Source of the DNA: Eubacterium sp.
Lineage (GTDB): Bacteria > Bacillota > Clostridia > Lachnospirales > Lachnospiraceae
Length of the DNA: 64,000 nt
Assembly: GCA_017634555.1 (NCBI GenBank)
Contig: JAGBNF010000046.1
Span: 109,542-173,541, forward strand
Reading direction: 5' to 3'
In this document: positions 18,559 to 27,022 of the stretch, one piece after another
Position numbering within the stretch: the first letter of the stretch is position 1
How the letters are laid out: the number at the start of each line of letters is the position of its first letter
Notes under the pieces: model-generated
What the model saw: only the letters and a program-made list of their open reading frames with translations
Told to the model about the DNA's origin: nothing
Databases searched by the model: none
Position numbers and translations under genes: made by a program

Positions 18559-19341
18559 ATGAGTATATTAGAGGTTGAACATATCAGCAAATCCTTTGAT
18601 AAAACAGAGGTACTGAAGGATATATGCTTTAATCTGGAGAAGAGCCAGGTTTTATCCATTATCGGTTCATCAGGAAGCGGTAAAACAACGCTTCTTAGAT
18701 GCATGAACTTCCTTGAGTTTGCGGATAAGGGAGTTATCCGTGTGGCGGGAGAGACGGTTTTCGATGCGGAGGATCAGTCCTTCAGAAAAGAAGCTGTGAT
18801 AAGAAAGAACAGAATGCATTTCGGAATGGTATTCCAGTCATTCAATCTTTTTCCACAGTATACTGCGATAGAAAATGTAATGCTTGCGAGACGTCTTCAG
18901 GCTGAAAAAACTGCAGATTATAAATCACGCAAGAAGGAAATACTAGATGAGATAAGAGCGGATGCAGAAGATTTACTCAATCAGATGGGACTTTCGGAGA
19001 GGATGACAAACTATCCTCATCAGCTCTCAGGCGGACAGTGCCAGAGAGTTGCCATAGCCAGAGCTCTTGCCATGAGACCGAACATCCTTTGCTTTGATGA
19101 GCCTACATCGGCACTGGATCCGGAGCTTACGGGAGAGGTTCTCAGAGTTATCAAGGAGCTTGCAGAGAAGAAGATGACGATGATAATCGTCACACATGAG
19201 ATGTCTTTCGCAAAAAATGTATCCGATCAGGTCCTTTTCATGGACAGCGGTATAATACTTGAGTCCGGATCACCTGAGGAAGTATTTGATAATCCGAAGG
19301 AAGAGAGAACGAAGCAGTTCCTCGGAAAGATAACAACTTAA
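18559..19341 (+). CDS. Amino-acid ABC transporter ATP-binding protein
   Basis: A 260-residue PAAT-type ATPase. Walker A GSSGSGKT (36-43), Q-loop around [12 protein letters not shown], signature [15 protein letters not shown] (from about 156), Walker B with DEPTSALD (from about 180), and the switch histidine in IIVTHEM. It is the third gene of the operon, started after GGGAGGATAAG, and is followed by a strong terminator. Confidence 0.93.
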   Translation: MSILEVEHISKSFDKTEVLKDICFNLEKSQVLSIIGSSGSGKTTLLRCMNFLEFADKGVIRVAGETVFDAEDQSFRKEAVIRKNRMHFGMVFQSFNLFPQYTAIENVMLARRLQAEKTADYKSRKKEILDEIRADAEDLLNQMGLSERMTNYPHQLSGGQCQRVAIARALAMRPNILCFDEPTSALDPELTGEVLRVIKELAEKKMTMIIVTHEMSFAKNVSDQVLFMDSGIILESGSPEEVFDNPKEERTKQFLGKITT

Positions 19342-19364
19342 AATATATATTTAAACATAAAAAT

Positions 19365-19396
19365 ATCGCCCGACTGCAGATTAGCAGTCGGGCGAT
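19365..19396. terminator. Bidirectional terminator between the ABC operon and prs
   Basis: Perfect 13-bp stem: ATCGCCCGACTGC (19365-19377) and GCAGTCGGGCGAT (19384-19396) with a six-base loop. A-rich sequence lies on the left and a T-rich stretch on the right, so it can end transcripts from both directions. Confidence 0.85.
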
Positions 19397-19437
19397 TATT
19401 GTTTATGCTTATATATCTATCGGATGTCCGTAGCGGC

Positions 19438-20658
19438 TTATACGAAGTAGAGCTGCGCTCCCGGAGCTGTGTAGTTATCCGATATTGTATGATTCTTCTT
19501 GTACTCGTTGATCCTTGACATGATACGCTCATTTGGATTAAGAAGATCGCTGATTGATGCATCATGATTAAGGTGATCGATAACGATTGCGATGTACTTA
19601 GCGAGATCGGCTGAGAGATACCATGGTCTGTTAAAGAGCTCAGGCTTCTGGTATATAACGTTTGTAGAAATAACCTTCTCGATTACACCGTCTTCGTAAG
19701 CCTTGTCGAATACATCAAGACCTGCAGTGAAAAGACCGAATGTAGCAAGGCAGTAAACACGTCTTGCATGTCTTTCCTTAAGCTGTCTTGCAACATCGAG
19801 CATACTCTCGCCTGATGCAATCATATCGTCGATGATGATGACATCCTTACCATCTACAGAATCTCCAAGGAATTCGTGTGCAACGATAGGGTTCTTACCG
19901 TCAACAACCTTTGAATAATCTCTTCTCTTGTAGAACATACCTACATCTACCCCAAAATGATTTGCAAAGTAGATAGCTCTGTTCATAGCACCTTCATCAG
20001 GTGAGATTACCATCATATGTCCATTATCGAACTCAAGATCCGGAGTAGATCTGAGAAGACACTTGATAAACTGATAAGTAGGCATGAGGTTTTCAAAACC
20101 GCAATAAGGTATAGCGTTCTGAACTCTAGGCTCATGTGCATCGAATGTAATGATATTTGAAACGCCCATAGATACGAGCTCCTGAAGTGCCATAGCACAG
20201 TCAAGTGACTCACGGCGTGTTCTCTTGTCCTGTCTTGACTCATAAAGGAATGGCATGATCACATTTATTCTGTGAGCCTTTCCTGCACTTGCACCGATGA
20301 TTCTCTTGATATCTGCGAAGTGCTCATCCGGTGTCATAGGAACCATCTGACCACCGAGATTATATGTAATACCTGTGTTTGTTACATCTGCGATGATGTA
20401 GAGATCTGAACCTCTGACAGAATCCTTTACAGTTCCCTTAGCTTCTCCTGAAGCAAATCTTATACAGGATGATTCAATAAGATATGAGTCTCTGGTATAT
20501 CCTGAAAACATTATATGGTCAGTGCTGAGATGTTCGCGCTCCCTTCTCCATTTAACAAGATATTTGTCAATAGAATTTCCCAGTGTTTCGCTGCTTTTCA
20601 GTGCGACAATCCCAAGCTTGCCGGCAGGGACAGAAATAAGCTTACTCTGATCAGGCAT
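19438..20658 (-). CDS. prs: Ribose-phosphate pyrophosphokinase, long form
   Basis: PRPP synthetase makes PRPP from ribose 5-phosphate and ATP for nucleotide, His and Trp synthesis. The PRPP-binding loop (DVIIIDDMIASGES, about residue 270 onward) and the flexible-loop/ATP region (MPFLYESRQDKRTRR) are intact. At 406 residues it is about 90 longer than the classical enzyme. Extra sequence is present in the N-terminal part (residues 30-110) and in the region around VTNTGITYNLGGQMVP. GGAGG precedes the ATG. It lies 43 bases downstream of dnaI and is probably the last gene of the dnaD-dnaI-prs operon. Confidence 0.9.
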   Translation of the reverse strand: MPDQSKLISVPAGKLGIVALKSSETLGNSIDKYLVKWRREREHLSTDHIMFSGYTRDSYLIESSCIRFASGEAKGTVKDSVRGSDLYIIADVTNTGITYNLGGQMVPMTPDEHFADIKRIIGASAGKAHRINVIMPFLYESRQDKRTRRESLDCAMALQELVSMGVSNIITFDAHEPRVQNAIPYCGFENLMPTYQFIKCLLRSTPDLEFDNGHMMVISPDEGAMNRAIYFANHFGVDVGMFYKRRDYSKVVDGKNPIVAHEFLGDSVDGKDVIIIDDMIASGESMLDVARQLKERHARRVYCLATFGLFTAGLDVFDKAYEDGVIEKVISTNVIYQKPELFNRPWYLSADLAKYIAIVIDHLNHDASISDLLNPNERIMSRINEYKKNHTISDNYTAPGAQLYFV

Positions 20659-20701
20659 GATTTTTTTCCTCCGATATAATGTTTTGACGATGGGTTACAT
20701 T

Positions 20702-21715
20702 TTAACTGTTCTCGTTGAGAAGAGCCGTTCTCTTTTGATAGCGGATATTCTCACCATAGAAATAGTAAAAAGTGTAATGCTGAACAAACCTTGACATAAT
20801 ACGCTCGGTATATCTGTCAGAAAGCTGTTCGAGTGAAAGATTAGTAGATACTATGGTTGACCTTTCCTCGAGAATTCGTCGATTGACTATTTCAAAAAGC
20901 TGTGACTGAACAAAGGAATTCATAAGCTCTGTACCAAGATCATCTACAATGAGAAGATCGCATGAGAATATGCTGTCATAAAGATCGTAGAGGGCTTCGT
21001 TTTTTGTGCGGCCCATAACGGCTTTTGACAGAATATCTTCAAAGAGCTCGTTGGATGTAAGATAGAGGACTGAGCGTCCGCTGTCCAGAAGTTCCTTTGC
21101 TATACAGTTTGTAAGAAACGTTTTCCCGAGTCCCGGTTCCCCGTACATTAAAATGTTATCAAACTTTTTACCGAAATACTGCACAAAGTTTTTCGCATTT
21201 TGCAGGTGATGTTCTGCGTTATCGTACGGAGACGGTCTGTCATCCGAGCATTCCTTACTATAATACGTTAAATCAAATGTGTCAAAGTTTTCTGTAGATA
21301 AAATTTTGTCCAAGTTGGAATTTTTATATAAATCATCGATTTGCATCTTTTTTACACAGATGCATGAAACCCCGTCAACGATGCCTTCGTCGTTACAAAT
21401 AGGGCAGTTATATATCGGTTCAAGATAGTCTGCAGGGTAGCCGTAGGAGATAAGGAGCTGTTTCCTTTTCTCAGTAAGAGCTTTTGTTGATTCCTGCAGA
21501 GCTTTGGTTGATGCTTCCCGGTCGGTGTTATCTGACATGATGCGATTTCTGGCTTCCTTAAGGGAAAGCTGGATGATCTCATCATCTATTGCGGTAACGT
21601 CGGGATGAAGAGTTTCAATCTCCTCACGGCGGCGCAGTTCTTCCCTTTTATTATCGGTTCTGATCCTGCTGAGCTGCCATAGAATATTGGTTTTATCAGT
21701 GATATTAGTGACCAT
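20702..21715 (-). CDS. dnaI: DnaI/DnaC-like replicative helicase loader (AAA+ ATPase)
   Basis: A 337-residue AAA+ protein. A cysteine-containing middle segment (CPICNDEGIVDGVSCICVKK, about 106-125) resembles the zinc-binding domain of DnaI. It is followed by Walker A GEPGLGKT (about residues 195-202), Walker B LLIVDDLGTE and a sensor-1-like TNLS. Such proteins load the replicative helicase DnaB/DnaC onto the origin together with DnaD. Its ATG overlaps the stop of the DnaD-domain gene (TGATG), so the two are coupled. The symbol follows the Bacillus convention. Confidence 0.85.
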   Translation of the reverse strand: MVTNITDKTNILWQLSRIRTDNKREELRRREEIETLHPDVTAIDDEIIQLSLKEARNRIMSDNTDREASTKALQESTKALTEKRKQLLISYGYPADYLEPIYNCPICNDEGIVDGVSCICVKKMQIDDLYKNSNLDKILSTENFDTFDLTYYSKECSDDRPSPYDNAEHHLQNAKNFVQYFGKKFDNILMYGEPGLGKTFLTNCIAKELLDSGRSVLYLTSNELFEDILSKAVMGRTKNEALYDLYDSIFSCDLLIVDDLGTELMNSFVQSQLFEIVNRRILEERSTIVSTNLSLEQLSDRYTERIMSRFVQHYTFYYFYGENIRYQKRTALLNENS

Positions 21716-22854
21716 CAGCTGTTTTTAACCCCTTTAAGATATAAGTTCTCGATATCCTTAAGAGCGGATGAGCTCTTGCTTGTTGAAGCGGCAGGCATTG
21801 GACTGTTGTTTGTACTTACTGTCGCTTTACGGGTACGCTTATGTTTGTCGTCCAGTACATTTATATCAGAAAAGCTTCTGACGTTACTGTTGTACCAGCT
21901 CTCAAGTATTCCGTTAACATAGTTGAAGGTAACGGAATTCGGCTTGGATGAAATGGCTCTTCTGCAGGCCTCGAGTATGAGAGGCTCTGTGAAACAGAGA
22001 TCCTTTGTCCAGTGATCGATAAACTGTCTCTCCACAGGTGCAGGCATACGTGATGTGATGCCGAGCTCCTTCAGTATCTTTGTGTAAAGAGAATAGTAAC
22101 GGATTGTAAACTCTTCGGCTTCGGTTCTGGTTGTTATGTTATTGTTGAACCAGTTCTTTGCAACCTTTTCAATGTAGCTGAAGTTTGTCTTCTTAATAGA
22201 AGCGCAGTACTCGAGCAGATATTCAATCAGATCAAATGAAAGCTTAAGGGTATCATATATATAGATCAGTGAATTGATATCGCTCGTTGAAAGTTCCTTA
22301 TCACAATAAGCTTCAGCTTCTGACTGCAGATTACAGAACTGAGGATCTGCCAGTGCAGAGTTAAGTGCTGCAGGAGTAGGAGTGGACTTTTTAGGAACCT
22401 CCTTTTCGTTTGCCGGAGCCGGAGCTTCTGTTTCTGTCTCTGCTGTTGCATTTATTTTCGGTTCAGATGTATTTTCTTCGGAAGCATCGTCTTCATCGTC
22501 TGAAAGGGCAAGCGAAAGGCTTAAGGAAGCCTCCTTCTTTGGTTCCACTGCCTTAACAGGCTTTGAAAGACTGCATATGATTATTCCGTTTACTTCTTCA
22601 TTATCATTGTAGGAGAGCTTCAGTACATTTTTCTTGATCCAGTACTTTACGCCTCTGCAGACGTCCTTCTCGGTACAATTGAGATGATCCGCTATATCGG
22701 ATACAGATATGCCGGCACCGCTGCTGCAGAGCCTTGCAAGATACAGATATAATTTAACGAAATCGCCGTTGGCGTCATTCATGTAATAGTCGATAAAGTT
22801 ATTTGAAATGCTGGAAAATGTTTCTTCTTCAGCAGACACTTTTATAGTAGACAT
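21715..22854 (-). CDS. dnaD: DnaD-domain replication initiation protein
   Basis: A 379-residue protein. The N-terminal part (about 10-100) reads as a winged-helix DNA-binding domain (SVSDIADHLNCTEKDVCRGVKYW). A long acidic, Ala/Pro-rich linker spans about 115-170. The rest contains DnaB/DnaD-type helical domains, with the YxxxI-like motif region near YVNGILESWYNSNV. A longer ORF extends to 22920, but I place the start at 22854 (MSTIKVSAEE). A GGAGG 12 bases upstream and a promoter at 22892-22920 both fall inside the longer reading. It is coupled with the helicase loader. Confidence 0.85.
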   Translation of the reverse strand: MSTIKVSAEEETFSSISNNFIDYYMNDANGDFVKLYLYLARLCSSGAGISVSDIADHLNCTEKDVCRGVKYWIKKNVLKLSYNDNEEVNGIIICSLSKPVKAVEPKKEASLSLSLALSDDEDDASEENTSEPKINATAETETEAPAPANEKEVPKKSTPTPAALNSALADPQFCNLQSEAEAYCDKELSTSDINSLIYIYDTLKLSFDLIEYLLEYCASIKKTNFSYIEKVAKNWFNNNITTRTEAEEFTIRYYSLYTKILKELGITSRMPAPVERQFIDHWTKDLCFTEPLILEACRRAISSKPNSVTFNYVNGILESWYNSNVRSFSDINVLDDKHKRTRKATVSTNNSPMPAASTSKSSSALKDIENLYLKGVKNS

Positions 22855-22891
22855 TGCGTATTTCAACCTCCAAATTCCCATAAGCGAATTG

Positions 22892-22920
22892 ATTATATCA
22901 GCACATAGAAACATTTGCAA
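22892..22920 (-). promoter_or_regulatory. Promoter of the dnaD-dnaI-prs operon
   Basis: Read on the minus strand: -35 TTGCAA (22915-22920), 17-base spacer, -10 TATAAT (22892-22897). The expected start of transcription is about 30 bases before the dnaD ATG. A cluster of DnaA-box-like sequences begins about 36 bases upstream of the -35. Confidence 0.65.
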
Positions 22921-22955
22921 ATGACCAAAACGGCTTTTGGGGAAAACTGCAGGGG

Positions 22956-22982
22956 TGTTGATATTGTGGATTTTGTTAATAA
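22956..22982. promoter_or_regulatory. Three contiguous DnaA-box-like 9-mers (cluster 1)
   Basis: Compared with TGTGGATAA (the complement of the DnaA box TTATCCACA): TGTTGATAT, TGTGGATTT and TGTTAATAA follow each other without gaps, each with two mismatches. They face the same way and lie upstream of the dnaD promoter. Confidence 0.45.
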
Positions 22983-23014
22983 ATCAAAAGGGTTTCAGAA
23001 AAAGGGCTTAAAAA

Positions 23015-23044
23015 AGGACTCGGAGAGATGTGCCTCCAAGTCCT
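23015..23044 (-). terminator. Terminator of murC
   Basis: Arms AGGACT-CGGAG (23015-23025) and CTCC-AAGTCCT (23034-23044 region) form a stem. Read on the minus strand it is followed by a T-run (23010-23014 and beyond). It is situated 70 bases beyond the murC stop. Confidence 0.65.
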
Positions 23045-23049
23045 CGTTT

Positions 23050-23113
23050 TGTTGATAAACTTCAAAATCACCGCCGAAAGGAGTGGTGAAAAATTTGTGG
23101 ATAATGTTGATAA
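23050..23113. promoter_or_regulatory. DnaA-box-like 9-mers (cluster 2), including one perfect box
   Basis: TGTTGATAA (23050-23058, one mismatch), then TGTGGATAA (23096-23104, perfect complement of TTATCCACA) directly abutting TGTTGATAA (23105-23113, one mismatch). All are in the same orientation as cluster 1. The last one ends two bases before the murC stop codon. Confidence 0.55.
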
Positions 23114-23114
23114 C

Positions 23115-24512
23115 TTATTTTGAGAGCAGATTTGTGCCCACAGAATCGATGTTTCCCGCACCCATAGTTATTAACATATCATTATTTTTATGATTTTCTG
23201 AAAAATATTTTTCGATGTTTTCAAAACTGCCGAGATATACTGCATCGCATCCCTTTTCGTTGAGGAGTTCAGCGATATTTTTCGAGCTGATCGTCTCATC
23301 AAATGGCTCACGTGCTGCATAGATATCAGCAAGAAGTACATGGTCTGCAGATGAAAGAGCTTCTGCAAACTGTGGAAGCAGAGCCTTTGTTCTTGAATAG
23401 GTATGAGGCTGGAATGCTACCCAGAGCTCGCCTTCCTTTACAGAGTTAGCAACTGCAAGAGAAGCGGCAATTTCTGTCGGATGATGAGCATAGTCATCGA
23501 TGACTTTCACATTTCCCTCGAGGGTTCCCTTATACTGGAAACGTCTGTCGGCACTGTGACATAAGCTGAGACCTTCTTTGATAGCATCAAAACCGATTCC
23601 TACATATTCTGATGCTGCGATAGCAGACAGTGAGTTGACTGCGTTGTGTTTTCCGGTAACTGAAAGCGAGATTTCGCCAACTGCCTCACCATGACGGATA
23701 AATGTATAGGTTGGCTGACCGAGAGTGTTGAGCTTTATATCGGTTGCTCTGTAATCGTTTGCCTCACCTGTTCCGAAGGTTATCAGATTTATATTCATGC
23801 CGCTGATCTGCTCACGGATCTTATCAAGATAAGGCATATCACCGTTCACGATAACAGCACCGCCTTCGCGAGTCTTTGTAGCGAAGGTTGCAAAGGATTC
23901 CACTATGTTATCCAGATTCTTGAAGAAATCCAGATGATCATTATCTATATTAAGGATGATACTGGCGAAAGGCTTGAACGAATGATAGCTGTTTGTATAT
24001 TCGCATGCCTCAGTAACAAAGTAATCTGATTTTCCGACACGGATATTGCCCTGAATTGCATCGAGCATACCGCCTATTGAAATGGTTGGATCTACAGCAG
24101 CTTCAAGTAAAATGTGCGTCATCATAGAAGTTGTTGTTGTCTTTCCATGTGTTCCCGCAACCGCGATGCTGTACTTATACTGATCCATAAGCTGGCCGAG
24201 GAGCTCGGCACGAGTCATAAGAGGGATTCCTGCTTCCTTTGCTGCAAGGAATTCTTCGTTGTCCGGATGGATGGCTGCTGTATAAACAACATAATCTATA
24301 CCCGGTGTTATATTAGAAGCAACCTGTCCGATGTTGACATGGATGCCCATCTCTTCAAGTTTTTTTACAGATGTGTTTTCCTGCATGTCCGATCCCGATA
24401 CCTTGAAACCGGCCTGATGAAGTATCTCTGCAAGTCCACTCATACTGATTCCGCCAATGCCCATGAAATACACGCTGCTTGGCTTTTTAAAATCTATTCC
24501 CATTGTTCCCAT
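23115..24512 (-). CDS. murC: MurC, UDP-N-acetylmuramate-L-alanine ligase
   Basis: MurC adds the first amino acid of the peptidoglycan stem peptide in the cytoplasm. Its 465 residues show the N-terminal UDP-binding Rossmann motif (FMGIGGISMSGLA), the ATP-binding GTHGKTTTTS (120-128), the central-domain EACEYTNSY and NIDNDHLDF segments, and DDYAHHPTEI in the C-terminal domain, all diagnostic of MurC rather than MurD/E/F. It is monocistronic on the minus strand, with its own terminator, and divergent from ilvE. Confidence 0.96.
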   Translation of the reverse strand: MGTMGIDFKKPSSVYFMGIGGISMSGLAEILHQAGFKVSGSDMQENTSVKKLEEMGIHVNIGQVASNITPGIDYVVYTAAIHPDNEEFLAAKEAGIPLMTRAELLGQLMDQYKYSIAVAGTHGKTTTTSMMTHILLEAAVDPTISIGGMLDAIQGNIRVGKSDYFVTEACEYTNSYHSFKPFASIILNIDNDHLDFFKNLDNIVESFATFATKTREGGAVIVNGDMPYLDKIREQISGMNINLITFGTGEANDYRATDIKLNTLGQPTYTFIRHGEAVGEISLSVTGKHNAVNSLSAIAASEYVGIGFDAIKEGLSLCHSADRRFQYKGTLEGNVKVIDDYAHHPTEIAASLAVANSVKEGELWVAFQPHTYSRTKALLPQFAEALSSADHVLLADIYAAREPFDETISSKNIAELLNEKGCDAVYLGSFENIEKYFSENHKNNDMLITMGAGNIDSVGTNLLSK

Positions 24513-24561
24513 TTGTGTCAGTACCTCTGAATTAATATTTTTAACTTTATCAGTATACTAC

Positions 24562-24590
24562 TTTACATTCAAATTATAAAGAGCTATAAT
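24562..24590 (+). promoter_or_regulatory. Promoter of ilvE
   Basis: -35 TTTACA (24562-24567), 17-base spacer, -10 TATAAT (24585-24590). The leader of about 65 bases contains a small hairpin (CCGAT-AAAC arms, about 24607-24630). Confidence 0.7.
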
Positions 24591-24663
24591 TTTTTCTTAG
24601 AGTGACCGATTAAACAGTAAAGTTTATCGGGCATCATACATTTATCAGAATGGAGATGTTGAA

Positions 24664-25686
24664 ATGGAAAAAAAGGACATTGATTGGGGATCACTTGGAT
24701 TCGGATACGTAGAAACAGACGCAAGTTATGTATCAAATTTTAAGGATGGCAAGTGGGATGATGGTGTAATTACACCGGATCATACTATTACTATGAATGA
24801 GTGTGCATGCGTACTTCAGTATTCACAGTCATGTTTTGAAGGCCTTAAGGCTTATACAACAGAGGATGGACATATCGTTACATTCCGTCCTGATCTCAAC
24901 GCACAGCGTATGATCGATACATGTGCAAGACTTGAGATGCCGGGCTTCCCTGCAGACAGATTTATCGATGCAGTAGAGAAGGTTGTTAAGGCAAATGAGG
25001 CATGGGTTCCACCTTACGGATCAGGTGCTACACTTTATATCAGACCATATATGTTTGGTTATAATTCAGTTATCGGTGTTAAGCCTGCTGATGAGTATCA
25101 GTTCAGAATTCTCGTAACACCTGTAGGACCTTACTTCAAGGGCGGCGCTAAGCCTATCACTATCAGAGTAAGTGATTTCGACAGAGCAGCACCAAACGGT
25201 ACAGGACATGTTAAGGCAGGTCTCAACTATGCTATGTCACTTCATGCAATAGTTGATGCACATAAGAAGGGATTTGATGAGAATATGTATCTCGATCCTG
25301 CGACCAGAACAAAGGTTGAAGAGACAGGAGGTGCAAACTTCATCTTCATTAAGGGCAATAAGTTTATTACACCGAAGTCATCAAGTATTCTTCCTTCAAT
25401 CACAAGACGTTCTCTTGAGGTTGTTGCAAAAGATTACCTTGGACTTGAGGTAGAAGAGAGAGAGGTATTCTTCGATGAGGTTGCTTCATTCGATGAATGT
25501 GGACTTTGCGGTACAGCTGCAGTAATCTCTCCGGTAGGAAAGATTAACGATCATGGTAAAGAAATATGCTTCCCAAGCGGTATGGATGAGATGGGTCCTG
25601 TAACTAAGAAGCTTTATGATACACTCACAGGAATTCAGATGGGTAGAATCGAAGCTCCTGAGGGATGGATCAAGGTGATCAGTTAA
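24664..25686 (+). CDS. ilvE: IlvE, branched-chain amino-acid aminotransferase (BCAT, long type)
   Basis: A PLP-dependent fold-type IV transaminase for Leu, Ile and Val (340 residues). The Schiff-base lysine is K184 in GHVKAGLNYA, the position used by the longer, eukaryote-like BCAT subfamily. The EETGGANFIF segment, the SSILPSITRRS phosphate-binding loop and the CGTAAVISP motif are also present. Codons are strongly biased to the set seen in the window's highly expressed genes. GGAGATG precedes the ATG, with its own promoter and a 3' hairpin, so it is probably monocistronic. Confidence 0.94.
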   Translation: MEKKDIDWGSLGFGYVETDASYVSNFKDGKWDDGVITPDHTITMNECACVLQYSQSCFEGLKAYTTEDGHIVTFRPDLNAQRMIDTCARLEMPGFPADRFIDAVEKVVKANEAWVPPYGSGATLYIRPYMFGYNSVIGVKPADEYQFRILVTPVGPYFKGGAKPITIRVSDFDRAAPNGTGHVKAGLNYAMSLHAIVDAHKKGFDENMYLDPATRTKVEETGGANFIFIKGNKFITPKSSSILPSITRRSLEVVAKDYLGLEVEEREVFFDEVASFDECGLCGTAAVISPVGKINDHGKEICFPSGMDEMGPVTKKLYDTLTGIQMGRIEAPEGWIKVIS

Positions 25687-25708
25687 CTCGAGTTGATTTG
25701 GTAGATCA

Positions 25709-25741
25709 GGGCACCGGTTCCATATGATGGAAACGGTGCCC
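25709..25741 (+). terminator. Strong hairpin after ilvE without a T-tail
   Basis: Arms GGGCACCGGTTCC (25709-25721) and GGAAACGGTGCCC (25729-25741) with one mismatch. The following ATTAAGG is not a T-tract, so this may be a 3'-end stabilising or partially terminating hairpin. The lipoprotein gene starts 17 bases later. Confidence 0.5.
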
Positions 25742-25758
25742 ATTAAGGTATAAGGGGT

Positions 25759-26262
25759 ATGGCAAAAAGAAGAAACAGAGCTTTACTCATTGCACTGATA
25801 TCGCTGCTTATGATGATGGTTCTCACATCCTGCGGCCCGGGGAAGATGAAGGTGCATGAGGACAATATGGAGATTACGCTCACAAAGGATTTTCAGCGTT
25901 CGACTCTTAAAAATGCAACCTGGTATTATAAGAGCAAGGATGCTCTTGCCATGGGCATAAAGGTTGATAAACTCAGTCTGGAAAATGACGGACAGGAGAT
26001 TAATTCAGCCTCGGATTATGCTGCACTTTATATCAGGGCTAATGGAATTCCGGGAAGTCCCGAGATTAAGACCAGAGACGGATATGTATATTATGAATAT
26101 ACGGATACTGTCTCAAAGACAGAGTTTGCTTACCTGACGTGTGTATATGATCATGGTGACAGCTACTGGATGGTGAATTTTGCCTGCTATAAGGATGCAT
26201 ATAAGGAATCATCCGATGATTTTTTCAAATGGGCGGATTCGGTGGTATTTGATAATGAATAA
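25759..26262 (+). CDS. Hypothetical lipoprotein next to an ABC exporter
   Basis: 167 residues with a basic N-terminus, a hydrophobic signal segment and a lipobox (LTSC, about C25). The mature part looks like a compact mixed alpha/beta domain (YYKSKDALAMGIKV... and ...SYWMVNFACYKDAY... segments) similar in feel to the small surface lipoproteins common in Lachnospiraceae; I do not recognise a named family. Its stop overlaps the start of the exporter permease by eight bases, so it is translationally coupled to the Wzm/Wzt-like pair and may be its extracellular accessory. Confidence 0.65.
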   Translation: MAKRRNRALLIALISLLMMMVLTSCGPGKMKVHEDNMEITLTKDFQRSTLKNATWYYKSKDALAMGIKVDKLSLENDGQEINSASDYAALYIRANGIPGSPEIKTRDGYVYYEYTDTVSKTEFAYLTCVYDHGDSYWMVNFACYKDAYKESSDDFFKWADSVVFDNE

Positions 26263-27022
26263 TACACTTCTTCAGAACAGATTTATTCTGTCTGAGCTTG
26301 TTAAAAAGGGTATCAGGTTAAAATACAGACACTCCTATCTCGGAATTGTCTGGTCACTTCTTGAGCCGCTTCTTACAATGATAGTTCTTACTATCGTTTT
26401 CGGAACACTTATGGGAATCAAGGATAAAACCTTTCCGGTTTATATCCTTGCAGGAAGACTGTTCTATGGATTCTTTTCACAAGGTACGATCGCAGCGCTT
26501 AAATCTATTCGCGCAAACAGTTCTATAATAAAGAAGGTTTATGTACCGAAGATGCTTTATCCTCTTTCGGCAGTCATATTTAATTATGTAATTTTTCTCA
26601 TATCGCTTATCGTTCTGGCTGCGGTATCTGTAGTACTTCATGTATATCCTACAATATATCTTTTGCAGGCATTTCTGCCATTGGCAGTTCTTTTCCTGCT
26701 GACTCTGGGAGTCGGACTTGTTTTATCGACGATCGGAGTTTTTTTCAGAGATATGGAGTATCTCTGGAATGTTATCCTTATGCTTATAATGTATACATCG
26801 GCAATATTCTATATGCCTGAAAAGCTTCTTCAGAGCGGGTGGGGATATATACTTAAATGTAATCCTTTATACTGTACTATTGCCTGCTTCAGAGATTCAA
26901 TCTTTGGAAGACCGCTTGAGTACAAGCTTCTCGCTTACAGTTTCTGCTTCAGCATTGTATGCATTCTGTTTGGATGGTTAGTGTTTAAAAAGAACGAGGA
27001 TAAGTTTATTTTAAATATATGA
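26255..27022 (+). CDS. ABC-2 type polysaccharide/teichoic-acid exporter permease (Wzm/TagG-like)
   Basis: 255 residues. The N-terminal amphipathic segment RFILSELVKKGIRLKYRHSYLGIVWSLLEPL is diagnostic of the ABC-2 polysaccharide export permeases, followed by six membrane helices. I start it at ATG 26255 (GGTGG nine bases upstream); the longer ORF from 26180 lies within the lipoprotein gene. It overlaps the ATPase gene in an ATGA. These exporters move lipid-linked glycans or teichoic acids; no glycosyltransferase is in the immediate neighbourhood, so the substrate is unknown. Confidence 0.85.
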   Translation: MNNTLLQNRFILSELVKKGIRLKYRHSYLGIVWSLLEPLLTMIVLTIVFGTLMGIKDKTFPVYILAGRLFYGFFSQGTIAALKSIRANSSIIKKVYVPKMLYPLSAVIFNYVIFLISLIVLAAVSVVLHVYPTIYLLQAFLPLAVLFLLTLGVGLVLSTIGVFFRDMEYLWNVILMLIMYTSAIFYMPEKLLQSGWGYILKCNPLYCTIACFRDSIFGRPLEYKLLAYSFCFSIVCILFGWLVFKKNEDKFILNI

